Positions 26,853 to 36,140 are shown, counted from the first letter of the stretch. The stretch is DNA of 64,000 bases from Blautia_A aquisgranensis (GCF_040096615.1 NZ_JBBMEJ010000003.1:62001-126000); one strand, 5' to 3'. Numbers and translations are program-made. Notes: generated by a model from the letters alone, not told the origin.

Positions 26853-27983
26853 ATGGGATATGTAAAATGGAGTTATGACACACTGAACCATTTCTGCGGA
26901 GACGTTTTTAAAGCGTTTGGCTTTTCTGAGGAAGAAGGAAATATCATTAAAGATGTTCTTCTGACTGCTGATCTGTATGGGATCGAGAGCCACGGAATGC
27001 AGAGGATGGTTCGTTACCATAAAGGAATCGAGAAGGGGACTATTCATCCCCAGGCGAAACCGGAAGTTGTTTTTGAAACACCGATTTCTGCTGTGATAGA
27101 CGGACATAACGGAATGGGCCAGCTGATCAGCCATTTTGCCATGGAAAAGGCAATTGAGAAGGCGAAGACAACTGGTGTGGGAATCGTAAGTGTACGAAAT
27201 TCCAATCATTTCGGTATTGCAGGATATTATGCGAACATGGCCTGCCATGAAGGCCTTCTTGGAATGGCATGTACCAACTCCGAGGCGATCATGGTACCGA
27301 CCTTCGGAAGAAAGGCTATGCTGGGCTCCAACCCGATCGCAGTCGCTATGCCTGCAGACCCGTATCCGTTTTTCTTTGACTGTTCCACAACAGTTGTAAC
27401 CAGAGGTAAACTGGAAATGTATAATAAGATGGGCAAGCCTCTTCCGGATGGCTGGGCACTTGACAAAAACGGTCATGCCAGCAATAATGCACCGGATGTA
27501 CTTGCAAACATCGTAGCCAAGAAGGGCGGCGGAATCATGCCTCTTGGTGGAAACGAGGAAGTCAGCGGAAGCCATAAGGGATATGGCTATGGAATGCTCT
27601 GTGAGCTGTTCAGCTCTATTCTTTCCATGGGCGTTACCTCCGACAAATGCTGTACATTCCCGGATAAGACCGGTATCTGCCATGGATTTATGGCAATCAA
27701 CCCGGCGGCATTCGGAGATCCGGATGCGATCCGCAAGCATTTTTCAGAATATCTTGAGGCACTTAGGGAGAGTCCGAAGGCAGACGGTCAGGACAGGATC
27801 TATACACACGGCGAGAAAGAGGTAGCTGCTGAAAAAGACAGAAAAGAGAATGGCATTCCGGTCAACGACAATACCATGGTAGAGCTTGCTGATCTCTGCA
27901 GTTATCTGAAGCTTGATTTTGGCTCTTATTTTGAAAGCTATGAGCTTCCGAAGGACAGTAAATTCTTCAATGGTAATTATTAA
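26853..27983 (+). CDS. Ldh/Mdh-family (malate/lactate/ureidoglycolate type) NAD(P) dehydrogenase
   Basis: A 376-residue member of the Ldh_2 family, distinct from Rossmann-type LDH/MDH. Signature stretches are YGIESHGMQRMVRY, SVRNSNHFGIAGYYA (catalytic His), NPIAVAMPA and GSHKGYGYGMLCELFSSILS. It oxidises or reduces a 2-hydroxy acid; with malic enzyme directly downstream, malate is likely. The ATG at 26853 is preferred, with AGGAGAAAGGA upstream; an in-frame ATG at 26808 is possible. Control by the three upstream FadR-type operators is inferred. Confidence 0.85.
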   Translation: MGYVKWSYDTLNHFCGDVFKAFGFSEEEGNIIKDVLLTADLYGIESHGMQRMVRYHKGIEKGTIHPQAKPEVVFETPISAVIDGHNGMGQLISHFAMEKAIEKAKTTGVGIVSVRNSNHFGIAGYYANMACHEGLLGMACTNSEAIMVPTFGRKAMLGSNPIAVAMPADPYPFFFDCSTTVVTRGKLEMYNKMGKPLPDGWALDKNGHASNNAPDVLANIVAKKGGGIMPLGGNEEVSGSHKGYGYGMLCELFSSILSMGVTSDKCCTFPDKTGICHGFMAINPAAFGDPDAIRKHFSEYLEALRESPKADGQDRIYTHGEKEVAAEKDRKENGIPVNDNTMVELADLCSYLKLDFGSYFESYELPKDSKFFNGNY

Positions 27984-28039
27984 TTCAGGTAATCCTTTTG
28001 AAATGAAATATATCATAATTATCCAAGGAGGAAAAGAAA

Positions 28040-29215
28040 ATGGATTATGCAAAAGAGTCATTAAGACTGCACGGAGATTGGAAGGGTAAGATTGAGGTTG
28101 TTACAAGAGTACCGGTTGAGAATAAAGACGACCTTTCTCTTGCATATACACCAGGTGTAGCTCAGCCTTGCCTTGAGATCCAGAAAGATATCAATAAATC
28201 CTACGAGCTTACAAGAAGATGGAATATGTGTCTTGTTGTAACAGACGGTTCTGCAGTTCTTGGTCTTGGTGACATCGGACCGGAAGCTGGTATGCCTGTA
28301 ATGGAAGGTAAATGTGTACTTTTCAAAGCATTCGGCGATGTAGACGCATTCCCGCTTTGCATTAAGAGCCATGATGTAGATGAGATTGTAAATACTATTT
28401 ACATGATCTCCGGATCCTTCGGTGGTGTAAACCTTGAGGATATCTCTGCTCCAAGATGCTTCGAGATCGAGAAAAAACTGAAAGAGAAATGCGATATTCC
28501 GATTTTCCATGATGACCAGCACGGAACTGCAGTTATCACACTTGCAGGTCTGACAAATGCGCTGAAGGTTGTCGGAAAGAAGAAAGAGGATGTTCGTATC
28601 GTTATGAACGGTGCAGGTGCAGCTGCTATTTCTATCTGCAGACTTCTTCTGAAAGCAGGCTTCAAGGATGTTACACTCTGCGACAGAAAGGGTGCCATCT
28701 ATGAGGGACGTACAGAAGGAATGAACCCGGTTAAGGAAGAGATGAGCAAGCTCACAAACCTTCAGAAGAAACAGGGTACTCTTGCAGAGATGCTGGTTGG
28801 TGCTGATGTATTTATCGGTGTTTCCGCTCCTGGAGCAGTGACAACAGAGATGGTTAAGACAATGAACAAAGATGCCATCATCTTTGCATGCGCAAACCCG
28901 ACACCGGAGATCTTCCCGGATGACGCAAAAGCAGGCGGAGCCAAGGTTATCTCCACAGGAAGAAGTGACTTCCCGAACCAGATCAACAACGTTCTTGCAT
29001 TCCCTGGAATCTTCCGTGGTGCATTCGATGTAAGAGCAAGTGATATCAACGATGAGATGAAGATCGCAGCTTCCAAAGCACTTGCAGATCTGATCACAGA
29101 TGAGGAACTTTCTCCGGAATACATCATTCCGAAGGCATTTGACAAGAGAGTAGGACCGGCTGTAGCAAAAGCTGTAGCAGAAGCAGCAAGAGCAACAGGC
29201 GTAGCCCGTATCTGA
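28040..29215 (+). CDS. NAD-dependent malic enzyme (malate to pyruvate and CO2)
   Basis: A 391-residue cytoplasmic enzyme of the short bacterial malic enzyme type. The N-terminal malic domain has LAYTPGVAQPCLEI, VVTDGSAVLGLGDIGPEAGMPVMEGK and the metal site FHDDQHGTA. The Rossmann part begins with VRIVMNGAGAAAISI. Length is normal. It lies 56 bp after the dehydrogenase gene behind AAGGAGGAAAAG, so both are likely induced together for malate use or for redox balance in fermentation. Confidence 0.93.
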   Translation: MDYAKESLRLHGDWKGKIEVVTRVPVENKDDLSLAYTPGVAQPCLEIQKDINKSYELTRRWNMCLVVTDGSAVLGLGDIGPEAGMPVMEGKCVLFKAFGDVDAFPLCIKSHDVDEIVNTIYMISGSFGGVNLEDISAPRCFEIEKKLKEKCDIPIFHDDQHGTAVITLAGLTNALKVVGKKKEDVRIVMNGAGAAAISICRLLLKAGFKDVTLCDRKGAIYEGRTEGMNPVKEEMSKLTNLQKKQGTLAEMLVGADVFIGVSAPGAVTTEMVKTMNKDAIIFACANPTPEIFPDDAKAGGAKVISTGRSDFPNQINNVLAFPGIFRGAFDVRASDINDEMKIAASKALADLITDEELSPEYIIPKAFDKRVGPAVAKAVAEAARATGVARI

Positions 29216-29264
29216 TAGGAAATTTACCTGAAAGACCAGAACAGCCCTTCATAAATCATATAGC

Positions 29265-29307
29265 AGACACCTGTACCAGGATTGCCCCCTGTACAGGTGT
29301 CTTTCTT
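29265..29307 (+). terminator. Terminator after the malic enzyme gene
   Basis: A perfect 12-bp stem AGACACCTGTAC/GTACAGGTGTCT is followed by TTTCTT. Confidence 0.85.
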
Positions 29308-29328
29308 AATATTGACAGGCATTAACCT

Positions 29329-29357
29329 TTGACAAATGTCCTTACAGTGAGTACAAT
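29329..29357 (+). promoter_or_regulatory. Promoter of hisC
   Basis: TTGACA at 29329-29334, a 17-bp spacer and TACAAT at 29352-29357. Confidence 0.8.
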
Positions 29358-29426
29358 AGCAAAGAACGGGTCAGACGCGAAGAAAAAAGCGTTTATGAAC
29401 ATAACTGACAGGAGGAAATGCATAGC

Positions 29427-30482
29427 ATGAAACCATGGGAAGCAAATATAAGAAAAGTAGTGCCATATACTCCGGGCGAGCAGCCAAATGAGACAGGCAT
29501 GATCAAACTGAATACAAATGAGAATCCATATTCACCGGCACCGGGAGTTGAGAAGGCACTGGAAGCTCTTGATACCGATACACTGAGACTGTATCCGGAC
29601 CCGACAGCAGGGGATCTTGTACACAGCATTGCACAGTTTTACGGGCTGAAGGATGAGCAGGTATTTACAGGTGTGGGTTCGGACGATGTACTTGCCATGT
29701 GTTTCCTTACATTCTTCAATTCAGAGAAGCCGATCCTGTTTCCGGATATCACATATTCATTTTATGATGTATGGGCAGAGCTTTTCCGCATTCCGTATGA
29801 GCGCCCGGCGCTGGATGAGGAATTCCATATCCGTAAAGCGGACTATTTCCGTGAAAACGGTGGAATTGTTTTTCCGAATCCGAATGCACCGACCGGTGTG
29901 GAGATGCCTCTTTCTGAGATCGAGGAGATCGTAGCCAAGAATCCGGAGAGCATTGTGATCGTTGATGAGGCTTACGTGGATTTCGGAGCAGCATCTGCGC
30001 TTCCGCTGATCGACAAATACGATAACCTTCTTGTTGTGCAGACATTTTCCAAGTCCAGATCTCTGGCTGGAATGCGTATTGGCTATGCTTTCGGTAATCC
30101 GGAGCTTATCAAGTATCTTAATGATGTGAAGTATTCCTTCAACTCCTACACCATGGACCGTACCACGATTGCAGCAGGTGTGGCATCCATGAAGGACAGA
30201 GTGTATTTTGAGGAGTGCTGCAATAAGATCATTGCAACAAGAGAATGGACAAAGACAGAGCTTAAGAAGCTGGGCTTTTCCTTCCAGGATTCCAAAGCGA
30301 ACTTTATCTTTGCAACCCATGAGAGCTGTCCGGCAAAAGAGCTTTTTGAGGCCCTTAGAGAGAAGCATATCTATGTAAGATACTTCCCGAAGGACAGAAT
30401 CGACAATCATCTTCGAATTACCATCGGAACCGATGAAGAGATGAAGAAACTTGTGGAATTTCTGACAGAATATCTGAAATAA
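29427..30482 (+). CDS. hisC: Histidinol-phosphate aminotransferase
   Basis: A 351-residue PLP-dependent class I/II aminotransferase. The opening KLNTNENPYSPAPGVEKAL, the PLP-lysine motif TFSKSRSLAGMRIGYA and the late NHLRITIGTDEE are characteristic of HisC. It makes L-histidinol phosphate in histidine synthesis. The ATG at 29427 fits the GGAGG at 29411; the ATG at 29418 would be too close. It stands apart from other his genes, so a related role in aromatic amino acid or phosphonate transamination cannot be excluded. Confidence 0.88.
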   Translation: MKPWEANIRKVVPYTPGEQPNETGMIKLNTNENPYSPAPGVEKALEALDTDTLRLYPDPTAGDLVHSIAQFYGLKDEQVFTGVGSDDVLAMCFLTFFNSEKPILFPDITYSFYDVWAELFRIPYERPALDEEFHIRKADYFRENGGIVFPNPNAPTGVEMPLSEIEEIVAKNPESIVIVDEAYVDFGAASALPLIDKYDNLLVVQTFSKSRSLAGMRIGYAFGNPELIKYLNDVKYSFNSYTMDRTTIAAGVASMKDRVYFEECCNKIIATREWTKTELKKLGFSFQDSKANFIFATHESCPAKELFEALREKHIYVRYFPKDRIDNHLRITIGTDEEMKKLVEFLTEYLK

Positions 30483-30495
30483 AAAAGGAGGTACT

Positions 30496-30996
30496 ATGGA
30501 AGTACTGGTACAGTGGTTTTCGAATCACCTTGCACAGTTTATCTCTCCGGAGGGAGCTGTATTCATCATTTCCATGATCCCGATCCTGGAGCTTCGAGGC
30601 GGCCTTCTGGCGGCATCACTTCTGAAGATTCCGGCATTAAAGGCAATGCCGATCTGTATTGTGGGAAATATTATTCCAATTCCGTTTATCCTGCTTTTTA
30701 TCCGGCAGATCTTTAAATGGATGAAAAAAACGAAGCTTTTCCATGGGCTGATCACGAAGCTGGAGAACCGGGCCATGGGAAAAAGTGACCAGATCAAGAG
30801 ATACGAATTTCTGGGACTTCTGCTGTTTGTGGGAATCCCGCTGCCAGGCACAGGTGCCTGGACAGGAGCGCTGATTGCTTCTCTGCTTGAGGTGGATATC
30901 AAAAAATCCTCCATCGCGATCCTGTGCGGACTGTTTCTGGCAAGTGCGATCATGTACATTGTTTCCTATGGCATCGTGGGAAATGTAGTGCACTAG
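30496..30996 (+). CDS. Small multidrug export-like membrane protein (COG2426)
   Basis: A 166-residue membrane protein with about four hydrophobic segments. The conserved stretches SMIPILELRGGLLAAS, NIIPIPFILLF, GIPLPGTGAWTGALIASLL and the end YIVSYGIVG identify the YqzB/COG2426 group, often named putative small multidrug export protein. The true substrate is unknown. It lies 14 bp after hisC with AAAAAGGAGG before its ATG. Confidence 0.85.
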   Translation: MEVLVQWFSNHLAQFISPEGAVFIISMIPILELRGGLLAASLLKIPALKAMPICIVGNIIPIPFILLFIRQIFKWMKKTKLFHGLITKLENRAMGKSDQIKRYEFLGLLLFVGIPLPGTGAWTGALIASLLEVDIKKSSIAILCGLFLASAIMYIVSYGIVGNVVH

Positions 30997-31020
30997 AATT
31001 TATAAAAATACGGATAATAT

Positions 31021-31078
31021 AAAAATGCCCTGTCACTGGCTGTATGATGTGAAGTACAGCTGTGATGGGGCATTTTTC
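31021..31078. terminator. Bidirectional terminator between the exporter and the pilus operon
   Basis: AAAAATGCCC pairs with GGGGCATTTTT around inner GTCAC and CTGTA stems. U-runs are available on both strands. Confidence 0.85.
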
Positions 31079-31105
31079 TTAATATTACAGAGTTTGCATA
31101 AAAGT

Positions 31106-32167
31106 TTACATAAGTTTCCGCTTCAGCATGTCCGGATTCAGGGCATATTTCAGGGCAGTGTCGCGTGTGATTCTGCCTTTTTTGTACAGCTCCAGAAGGC
31201 TCTGATCCATGGAACGCATCTGCTCCTGACTGGAGGTGGAGATCACACCTTCGATCTGATGTACCTTATTGTCGCGGATCATGTTCCGGATGGCAGGGGT
31301 GAGACGCATGATCTCAAATACGGGGATGCTTCTGCCTTCAATATCCGGGATCAGCTGCTGGGAGATGACTGCCTGAAGAACCATGGAAAGCTGAATGGCG
31401 ATCTGGCGCTGCTGGGAAGGCTCAAATACATCCAGGATACGCTCGATGGTGTTGGCAGTTCCCAGTGTGTGAAGGCTGGAAAGAACCAGATGACCGGTTT
31501 CGGCAGCAGTCATGGCGGTCTGGATCGTTTCATAATCACGCATTTCACCGAGGAGGATCACATCCGGGCTCTGGCGTAGTGTGGCACGCAGGGAGGTAAG
31601 ATAGCTCTCAGTGTCTGTACAGATCTCACGCTGGCTGACAATGCAGCGGTCGTGGCGGTGCAGGTATTCCAGAGGATCTTCCAGCGTGATGATGTGGCCT
31701 TCCCGGGTGTGGTTGATTCGGTCGATCAGGCAGGCCATGGTGGTGGATTTTCCGCTTCCGGCAGAGCCGGTCACAAGAACCATGCCGCGGGTGTAATCGG
31801 CGATACTCATCACATCGTCGGGAATGGAGAGTTCGGCAGGATCCGGCAGACGGAAAGCGATCACACGGATGACAGCGGCCAGGGAACCACGTTGTTTGTA
31901 GGCGTTGACACGAAATCGTGAAACGCCGGAAATGGAAAACGAAAAATCGTCATCACCGATTTCCAGAAGACGTGTGATATCACGGTTCCCTGCAAGCTGG
32001 TATATGATACGAAGCAGATTTTCAGTCTGTTCGGGCATCAGGCGGTCACCGCTGTTAAAAAGATGACCGTCGATCTTTTCCGACAGCGGGCGGCCTGCAA
32101 TGATAAAGATATCAGAAACGCGCTTGTTGGCTGCTTCTGCTAAAAATTCAGGAATCGGGGTTTCCAT
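31106..32167 (-). CDS. pilT: Type IV pilus twitching ATPase PilT
   Basis: A 353-residue secretion ATPase. The N-terminal PAS-like part (VSDIFIIAGRPLSEKIDG) is followed by Walker A GSAGSGKST, an Asp box, Walker B in SPDVILLGEMRDYETI, and a His box (TGHLVLSSLHT). AIRNMIRDNKVHQI in the C-terminus marks PilT rather than PilB, and no zinc tetracysteine loop is present. The start at 32167 is supported by AAAGGAGAA. It is the last gene of a seven-gene operon and the only assembly-type ATPase in it, so it may power retraction or, unusually, the whole machine. Confidence 0.9.
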   Translation of the reverse strand: METPIPEFLAEAANKRVSDIFIIAGRPLSEKIDGHLFNSGDRLMPEQTENLLRIIYQLAGNRDITRLLEIGDDDFSFSISGVSRFRVNAYKQRGSLAAVIRVIAFRLPDPAELSIPDDVMSIADYTRGMVLVTGSAGSGKSTTMACLIDRINHTREGHIITLEDPLEYLHRHDRCIVSQREICTDTESYLTSLRATLRQSPDVILLGEMRDYETIQTAMTAAETGHLVLSSLHTLGTANTIERILDVFEPSQQRQIAIQLSMVLQAVISQQLIPDIEGRSIPVFEIMRLTPAIRNMIRDNKVHQIEGVISTSSQEQMRSMDQSLLELYKKGRITRDTALKYALNPDMLKRKLM

Positions 32168-32171
32168 ATGT

Positions 32172-32657
32172 TTATTCTCCTTTAAATACATTCTGGCTGT
32201 TATCTGGTTTCCAGGTATCGGTAAGCTCTGTGCTCCACTGAAGGGGTTCAAGAACAGGACTGTTCTGAGAGTCTGGATAGAGAACCTTCAGTATGACAGA
32301 AAGCTGCTGGGTGTCTGAAATTTTCTGTGAAAAAGAAATGGTATGCTGATCGGAATCCCAGGTAAGTCCGTCCTGTTTTTCTGCAAGTTGTCCGGCCTCT
32401 GAAAAATAAGCGTCCTCATCGGATGTGTTCCGGACATTCTGTGCCAGAAGATTTTTTAACGTTGTTATTGTTTCGGTGGCTTCCCGGCAGGCTGTGTAAT
32501 AGGCCTCGGTCTGATCCAGAGAACGTCTGGCTGTATTCAGACTGCTGCGGGAATTACCAAGCGTAAGCAGAGAGAGAACAGCAAGAACTAACACAGAAAA
32601 GATCAGAAACAGAGAAGGAATCCCGGCTGTTACAAAAAAAGAGTGTTTTTGTTTCAT
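32172..32657 (-). CDS. Pilus operon membrane protein 4, pilin-like
   Basis: A 161-residue protein with one N-terminal membrane helix (about residues 10-33) and a soluble domain with helix then strands. The layout is like a minor pseudopilin, but the classical Gly/Phe-Glu cleavage site is not evident. It overlaps its upstream neighbour by 4 bp and precedes pilT by 4 bp. Not recognised by name; role inferred from context. Confidence 0.7.
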   Translation of the reverse strand: MKQKHSFFVTAGIPSLFLIFSVLVLAVLSLLTLGNSRSSLNTARRSLDQTEAYYTACREATETITTLKNLLAQNVRNTSDEDAYFSEAGQLAEKQDGLTWDSDQHTISFSQKISDTQQLSVILKVLYPDSQNSPVLEPLQWSTELTDTWKPDNSQNVFKGE

Positions 32658-33106
32658 CTGGAGTCCTCCTTTTCTTCACTGTAGGCAGGAAAGCTTAAGT
32701 TGATCTGATAAAGCTCCTTGTGATCCGTAGTGCGGTAAAAAGTCAGGGAGCCGGATTTTTCCTGTGAGGAAGTAGCCGGGGTAAAGACCATCTCATAAGC
32801 AGATTCGCTGTCTTCACAGTTCTGCCATGCCGCATCGTAGTACCAGACGAGATCTGCGGATTTCCGGCTTCCGTTCGGAAGAAGGGATAAAATCTGCCCG
32901 TTTGAACCGTCTGTACCCTCCAGTGCCTCGCCCATGGATGTGGTCAGAGCCTGAATCTGATTCAGCTGCTGTGCCCGGAGCCGGTTGGATCTTGCAGCTG
33001 CAAAGACCTGAATACAGGCAGCACAGGAAAGGGAAAGAAACAGAAGCGCAAGGATCATTTCCATAAGAAAGAGGCTGTTTCCGGAATTATGCTGCAATTT
33101 TTTCAT
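32654..33106 (-). CDS. Pilus operon prepilin-like protein 3
   Basis: A 150-residue protein. A short basic leader ends in NSGNS and is followed by a hydrophobic helix LFLMEMILALLFLSLS with a Glu, the pattern of type IV prepilins, where Glu is normally residue 5 of the mature protein. The soluble part is small and acidic. Overlaps its neighbours by 4 bp on both sides. Confidence 0.7.
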   Translation of the reverse strand: MKKLQHNSGNSLFLMEMILALLFLSLSCAACIQVFAAARSNRLRAQQLNQIQALTTSMGEALEGTDGSNGQILSLLPNGSRKSADLVWYYDAAWQNCEDSESAYEMVFTPATSSQEKSGSLTFYRTTDHKELYQINLSFPAYSEEKEDSR

Positions 33107-33627
33107 GATGTGGGCTCCTTTCCGGTTCCGGTATCAGCAGATGCTGCGGAAGCTGTGCTGTGAAGCAGAAACTGCGAGGTGATCTGTGAGGTGTTTTTCA
33201 GTGTGATGCGGTAAAAACCATCGTTCAGAGCTTCCGCCTGAAAATCAGAAAGCTTTGCGATCGCAGTACCGGCAGCAGAGCCGGCACTGGAATCGGCAGC
33301 AGTGAAAAGCTCCATAAGGCTGTTGTCTTTCAGATAAATATAGGTGATGTAATCTTTTCCTTTGATCGTATCCCGGAAACAGAGGGCATTGACACCGTCC
33401 AGAGTGCCGGTAAAGATCCCATCTGTCTGGTCATGCTGCCGGAATTTTGTGGTGAGATAGGCAGTGGCAGTTCCCAGGCTGTCATTGGCTTCGGTCTGTT
33501 TCAGGGTCTGCTGGTAAACTCTTGCAGAAAAAAGAAGCATCAGCATAAGAAACAGGGCAAAGATTCCAAACAGCAGGAGTGAAAAAAGTGAGGAGACGGA
33601 ATGACTGTTGTTTTTCTGAAGCTTCAT
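33103..33627 (-). CDS. Pilus operon pseudopilin-like protein 2 (DUF4860-like)
   Basis: A 174-residue protein with one N-terminal membrane helix (LFSLLLFGIFALFLMLMLLF) and a soluble domain ending in a Ser/Thr/Ala-rich tail. It resembles the DUF4860 proteins found in GspF/PilT operons of Firmicutes. Overlaps of 4 bp on both sides argue for tight co-translation. Confidence 0.7.
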   Translation of the reverse strand: MKLQKNNSHSVSSLFSLLLFGIFALFLMLMLLFSARVYQQTLKQTEANDSLGTATAYLTTKFRQHDQTDGIFTGTLDGVNALCFRDTIKGKDYITYIYLKDNSLMELFTAADSSAGSAAGTAIAKLSDFQAEALNDGFYRITLKNTSQITSQFLLHSTASAASADTGTGKEPTS

Positions 33628-33986
33628 GAAACGGTGCCTCCTTTCATGCCGGAACTGTTTTTCCGGGTAATGACACTGATAGACGGCAGAAGGTTGGAAC
33701 CGTTTGGTATGTATTCTACCAGGAACCGGTTTCTGTCATAAGTGATATGGTAGTCATCAAGAAGCTGCGAAAGATCTTCCGGGTATTCTCCGGTCATGGC
33801 GTATGTGCGTATGGCGCTGCTTTTTAATGTCTGTTCCAGAGCAGAACGTTCTCTTGCAACGGTCTGCTCAGAAGCATGTCCTATACCTGCAATAAACAGA
33901 ATACAGATCAGAATCAGCAGAAGTGCAGGGAGGAGAAACAGAAGATTTCGCAGAATTTTTTTTCTGCGGCTTTCAAAAAGTTCCAT
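33624..33986 (-). CDS. Pilus operon small membrane protein 1
   Basis: A 120-residue protein. A basic N-terminus (ESRRKKILRN) precedes one membrane helix (about 15-36), then a small soluble part with AIRTYAMTGEYPEDLSQLL, reminiscent of the alpha-helix/beta entry of pseudopilins. It lies 12 bp after the GspF gene. Function is inferred from the operon only. Confidence 0.65.
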   Translation of the reverse strand: MELFESRRKKILRNLLFLLPALLLILICILFIAGIGHASEQTVARERSALEQTLKSSAIRTYAMTGEYPEDLSQLLDDYHITYDRNRFLVEYIPNGSNLLPSISVITRKNSSGMKGGTVS

Positions 33987-33998
33987 TCACTCACCACC

Positions 33999-35042
33999 TT
34001 ACACTGCAAAATCTGAGAGGATTCCCAGAAGCGGCATCATTACAGAGAGAAGTACAAGTCCGACCAGAAGCGAAAGCAGGATCACGATAGTAGGCTCCAC
34101 AACAGAGACGGCCTGTGAGATCAGGCTTACAGACTTTTCTGTGTACTGCCGGGAAAGCGTGTGCAGAGTCTCGTCACTGGTTCCGGAATAAAAAGAAACA
34201 GTGACAAGCTGTCCTTCCATGCCGCTGAACAGGCCGGATTCTGTAAGAGCTTTGGAGAAAGCCTCTCCTTCTTCCAGCAGTGCAGAAGTTTTTTTTACGC
34301 GGGAAAGAAGCTTGGGCTGTGTGATAAGTGCCTGGGTAAGCTGAAGAGTGGTTTCCGGGGAAAGACCGCTCTTTAAGCCAAGGGACAGTCCCTGTGCCAG
34401 ACGGCTGTAATCCATGGCAACCGGAATTTCGCGGAATACAGGAAGGTGTGTGACCAGTTTCCGGAGCTTTTGACGGCCTTTTTCTGTGAGACTGAAAAAC
34501 AGGACGCAGCCGGTCAGCACAGCAGCCAGGATGAGAAAGAGCACAGAATAACGGCTGATTACATTTCCGGCGTTCAAAAGTCCCTGGGAAACGCCGTCCA
34601 TTTCCATTCCCATCTGCTGAAATACCTGCTGGAAAACAGGAAGGACTTTTATAAGGAGGACCAGGATCACCACAGCCATCATACCCAGCATAATCAGCGG
34701 ATAGATAACAGCACTGCGGATCTGGTCGGAAATTTCCTGTTCCTGCTCGTAATGGTCGGAAAGACTTTTCATGATCTCATCCAGACATCCGGTTTCCTCG
34801 CCGGTTTTTATGTAGGCGGTCATGGATTTCGGGAAGCAGCCTGCTTCCTCCATTGCCTGGGAAAGAGAGCCGTTTTCATCGATGGAGTGGATCAGAGAGT
34901 TAAGAATCTCGCGGTCCGTATCGGTCTTACTTTCATCGCAGAGGATATGAAGTCCTTCTGCTGTGGATATGCCGGAATGCAGAAGCATTCCCATCTGCCC
35001 GCAGAAGCTTGCCAGCTCACGGGCGGTAAGTTTATATTTCAT
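33999..35042 (-). CDS. Type II secretion/type IV pilus inner-membrane platform protein (GspF/PilC family)
   Basis: A 347-residue polytopic protein with the two tandem T2SSF domains of the family. The first starts at LASFCGQMGMLLHSGI, with the conserved ETGCLDEIMKSLSDHYEQE; the second starts at LAQGLSLGLKSGLSPETTL. Membrane helices lie near residues 125-145, 170-195 and at the C-terminus. It forms the platform on which the ATPase acts. The start at 35042 follows AAAAAGGAG; upstream in-frame codons overlap the lipoprotein gene and are not used. Confidence 0.9.
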   Translation of the reverse strand: MKYKLTARELASFCGQMGMLLHSGISTAEGLHILCDESKTDTDREILNSLIHSIDENGSLSQAMEEAGCFPKSMTAYIKTGEETGCLDEIMKSLSDHYEQEQEISDQIRSAVIYPLIMLGMMAVVILVLLIKVLPVFQQVFQQMGMEMDGVSQGLLNAGNVISRYSVLFLILAAVLTGCVLFFSLTEKGRQKLRKLVTHLPVFREIPVAMDYSRLAQGLSLGLKSGLSPETTLQLTQALITQPKLLSRVKKTSALLEEGEAFSKALTESGLFSGMEGQLVTVSFYSGTSDETLHTLSRQYTEKSVSLISQAVSVVEPTIVILLSLLVGLVLLSVMMPLLGILSDFAV

Positions 35043-35070
35043 AGTATTGTCTCCTTTTTGTGAATGACTG

Positions 35071-35994
35071 TCAGCGTATGAACTGTACCGTATAGTTGCT
35101 TTCATCTCCGATGTAATCCTGAATAGCGTCCTTGTCATCGCTGTTAGAATCAAAGGTGGGATCCATCAGCTTCCAGGTATCACCTTCAAAGGATATGGCT
35201 TTTGTGACCCAGCCTTTATTTCGGATGTAGACATCAATCCAGGCATGCTTGATCTCGCCGGAAAAACCGATCTCAAGCTTGCAGGGAATATCCTGACTTC
35301 GCAGCATGGCTGTAGTGAGTGCAGCGTAATCAAAACAGATGCCGGTACCCGTCTTAAGAGTATCATCCACATCCGGAAGATATCCGGCTTCTACAGAATC
35401 TGCCTTGTCATAGTCGTAGGTGATGTGCTCGGTAACGTATGTATAAATGGCGTTCAGGATATCCACATCTTTCATACCTTCTGTGACGAGAGACTGTGTT
35501 TCTTTGCAGGCCTGGCTTTCCGGCGAAAAATCCACATACTGGTTAGGATACAGAAACGGAAGAAATTCATTTTCAAGCTTCACAGAGAGCGTTTCTGTAT
35601 ACAGAGCTGCGTACTGGCTGCCTTCAACCTGCTGGTAGCAGGTGATGAGATAGTCGCCGGAGCCCTCCGAAAAAGGAAGGACAGCCTGTTCATCCGGTTC
35701 CAGAAAATAAGAATAAAGGACACCGGATGGAGTGGTAAGCTGTATATTCATACGGGAATCACCGGAATCGGACTGTGCAGTGAAGTATCCCTGAGCCTGA
35801 TTGGAAATATCCAGGATCAGCGGAGAACTGCCGAGAGTCTGACTGCCAGGAGCTTCCGGAACAAGGATGCGGGCCGGAGAATAGGAAGGGGGTTCCCCAC
35901 CGGAGCTTTTTGCGCCACCGCAACCTGTGAGACTGACCAGCATTCCGGAAAGTATTAGCACAAAAAGGAGACGGATAGATAAAAATTTAGACAT
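35071..35994 (-). CDS. Transglutaminase-like lipoprotein at the head of the pilus operon
   Basis: A 307-residue lipoprotein with signal peptide and lipobox LTGC (Cys25). An N-terminal beta-rich domain (about 40-150) is followed by a transglutaminase-like fold. A Cys-His-Asp triad is visible in GICFDYAAL, KHAWIDVY and LMDPTFD. Such extracytoplasmic enzymes can cross-link or cleave amide bonds in surface proteins, but many act as proteases or are inactive. It precedes the platform gene by 28 bp and is probably co-transcribed, so a role in pilus or surface-protein maturation is likely. Confidence 0.8.
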   Translation of the reverse strand: MSKFLSIRLLFVLILSGMLVSLTGCGGAKSSGGEPPSYSPARILVPEAPGSQTLGSSPLILDISNQAQGYFTAQSDSGDSRMNIQLTTPSGVLYSYFLEPDEQAVLPFSEGSGDYLITCYQQVEGSQYAALYTETLSVKLENEFLPFLYPNQYVDFSPESQACKETQSLVTEGMKDVDILNAIYTYVTEHITYDYDKADSVEAGYLPDVDDTLKTGTGICFDYAALTTAMLRSQDIPCKLEIGFSGEIKHAWIDVYIRNKGWVTKAISFEGDTWKLMDPTFDSNSDDKDAIQDYIGDESNYTVQFIR

Positions 35995-36103
35995 GTTTAC
36001 CGTTCTCCTGATATATAATGGCTTTTTTTACTTTTACAGACAACAGTATAGCAGATTGTGGAAAAAAAAGACAGAAGCAGGGGAGAAAATGAGGGGGAAA
36101 ATA

Positions 36104-36132
36104 TTGACATTTCGCGAATAAAGCAATATACT
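36104..36132 (+). promoter_or_regulatory. Promoter of the riboswitch-protease transcript
   Basis: Consensus TTGACA at 36104-36109, a 17-bp spacer and TATACT at 36127-36132, nine bases before the aptamer. Confidence 0.85.
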
Positions 36133-36140
36133 GTGTATAT

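Noticed and set aside
34446..35063. 205-codon frame antisense to the GspF gene
   Set aside because: Shadow frame; the minus-strand gene is clearly real.
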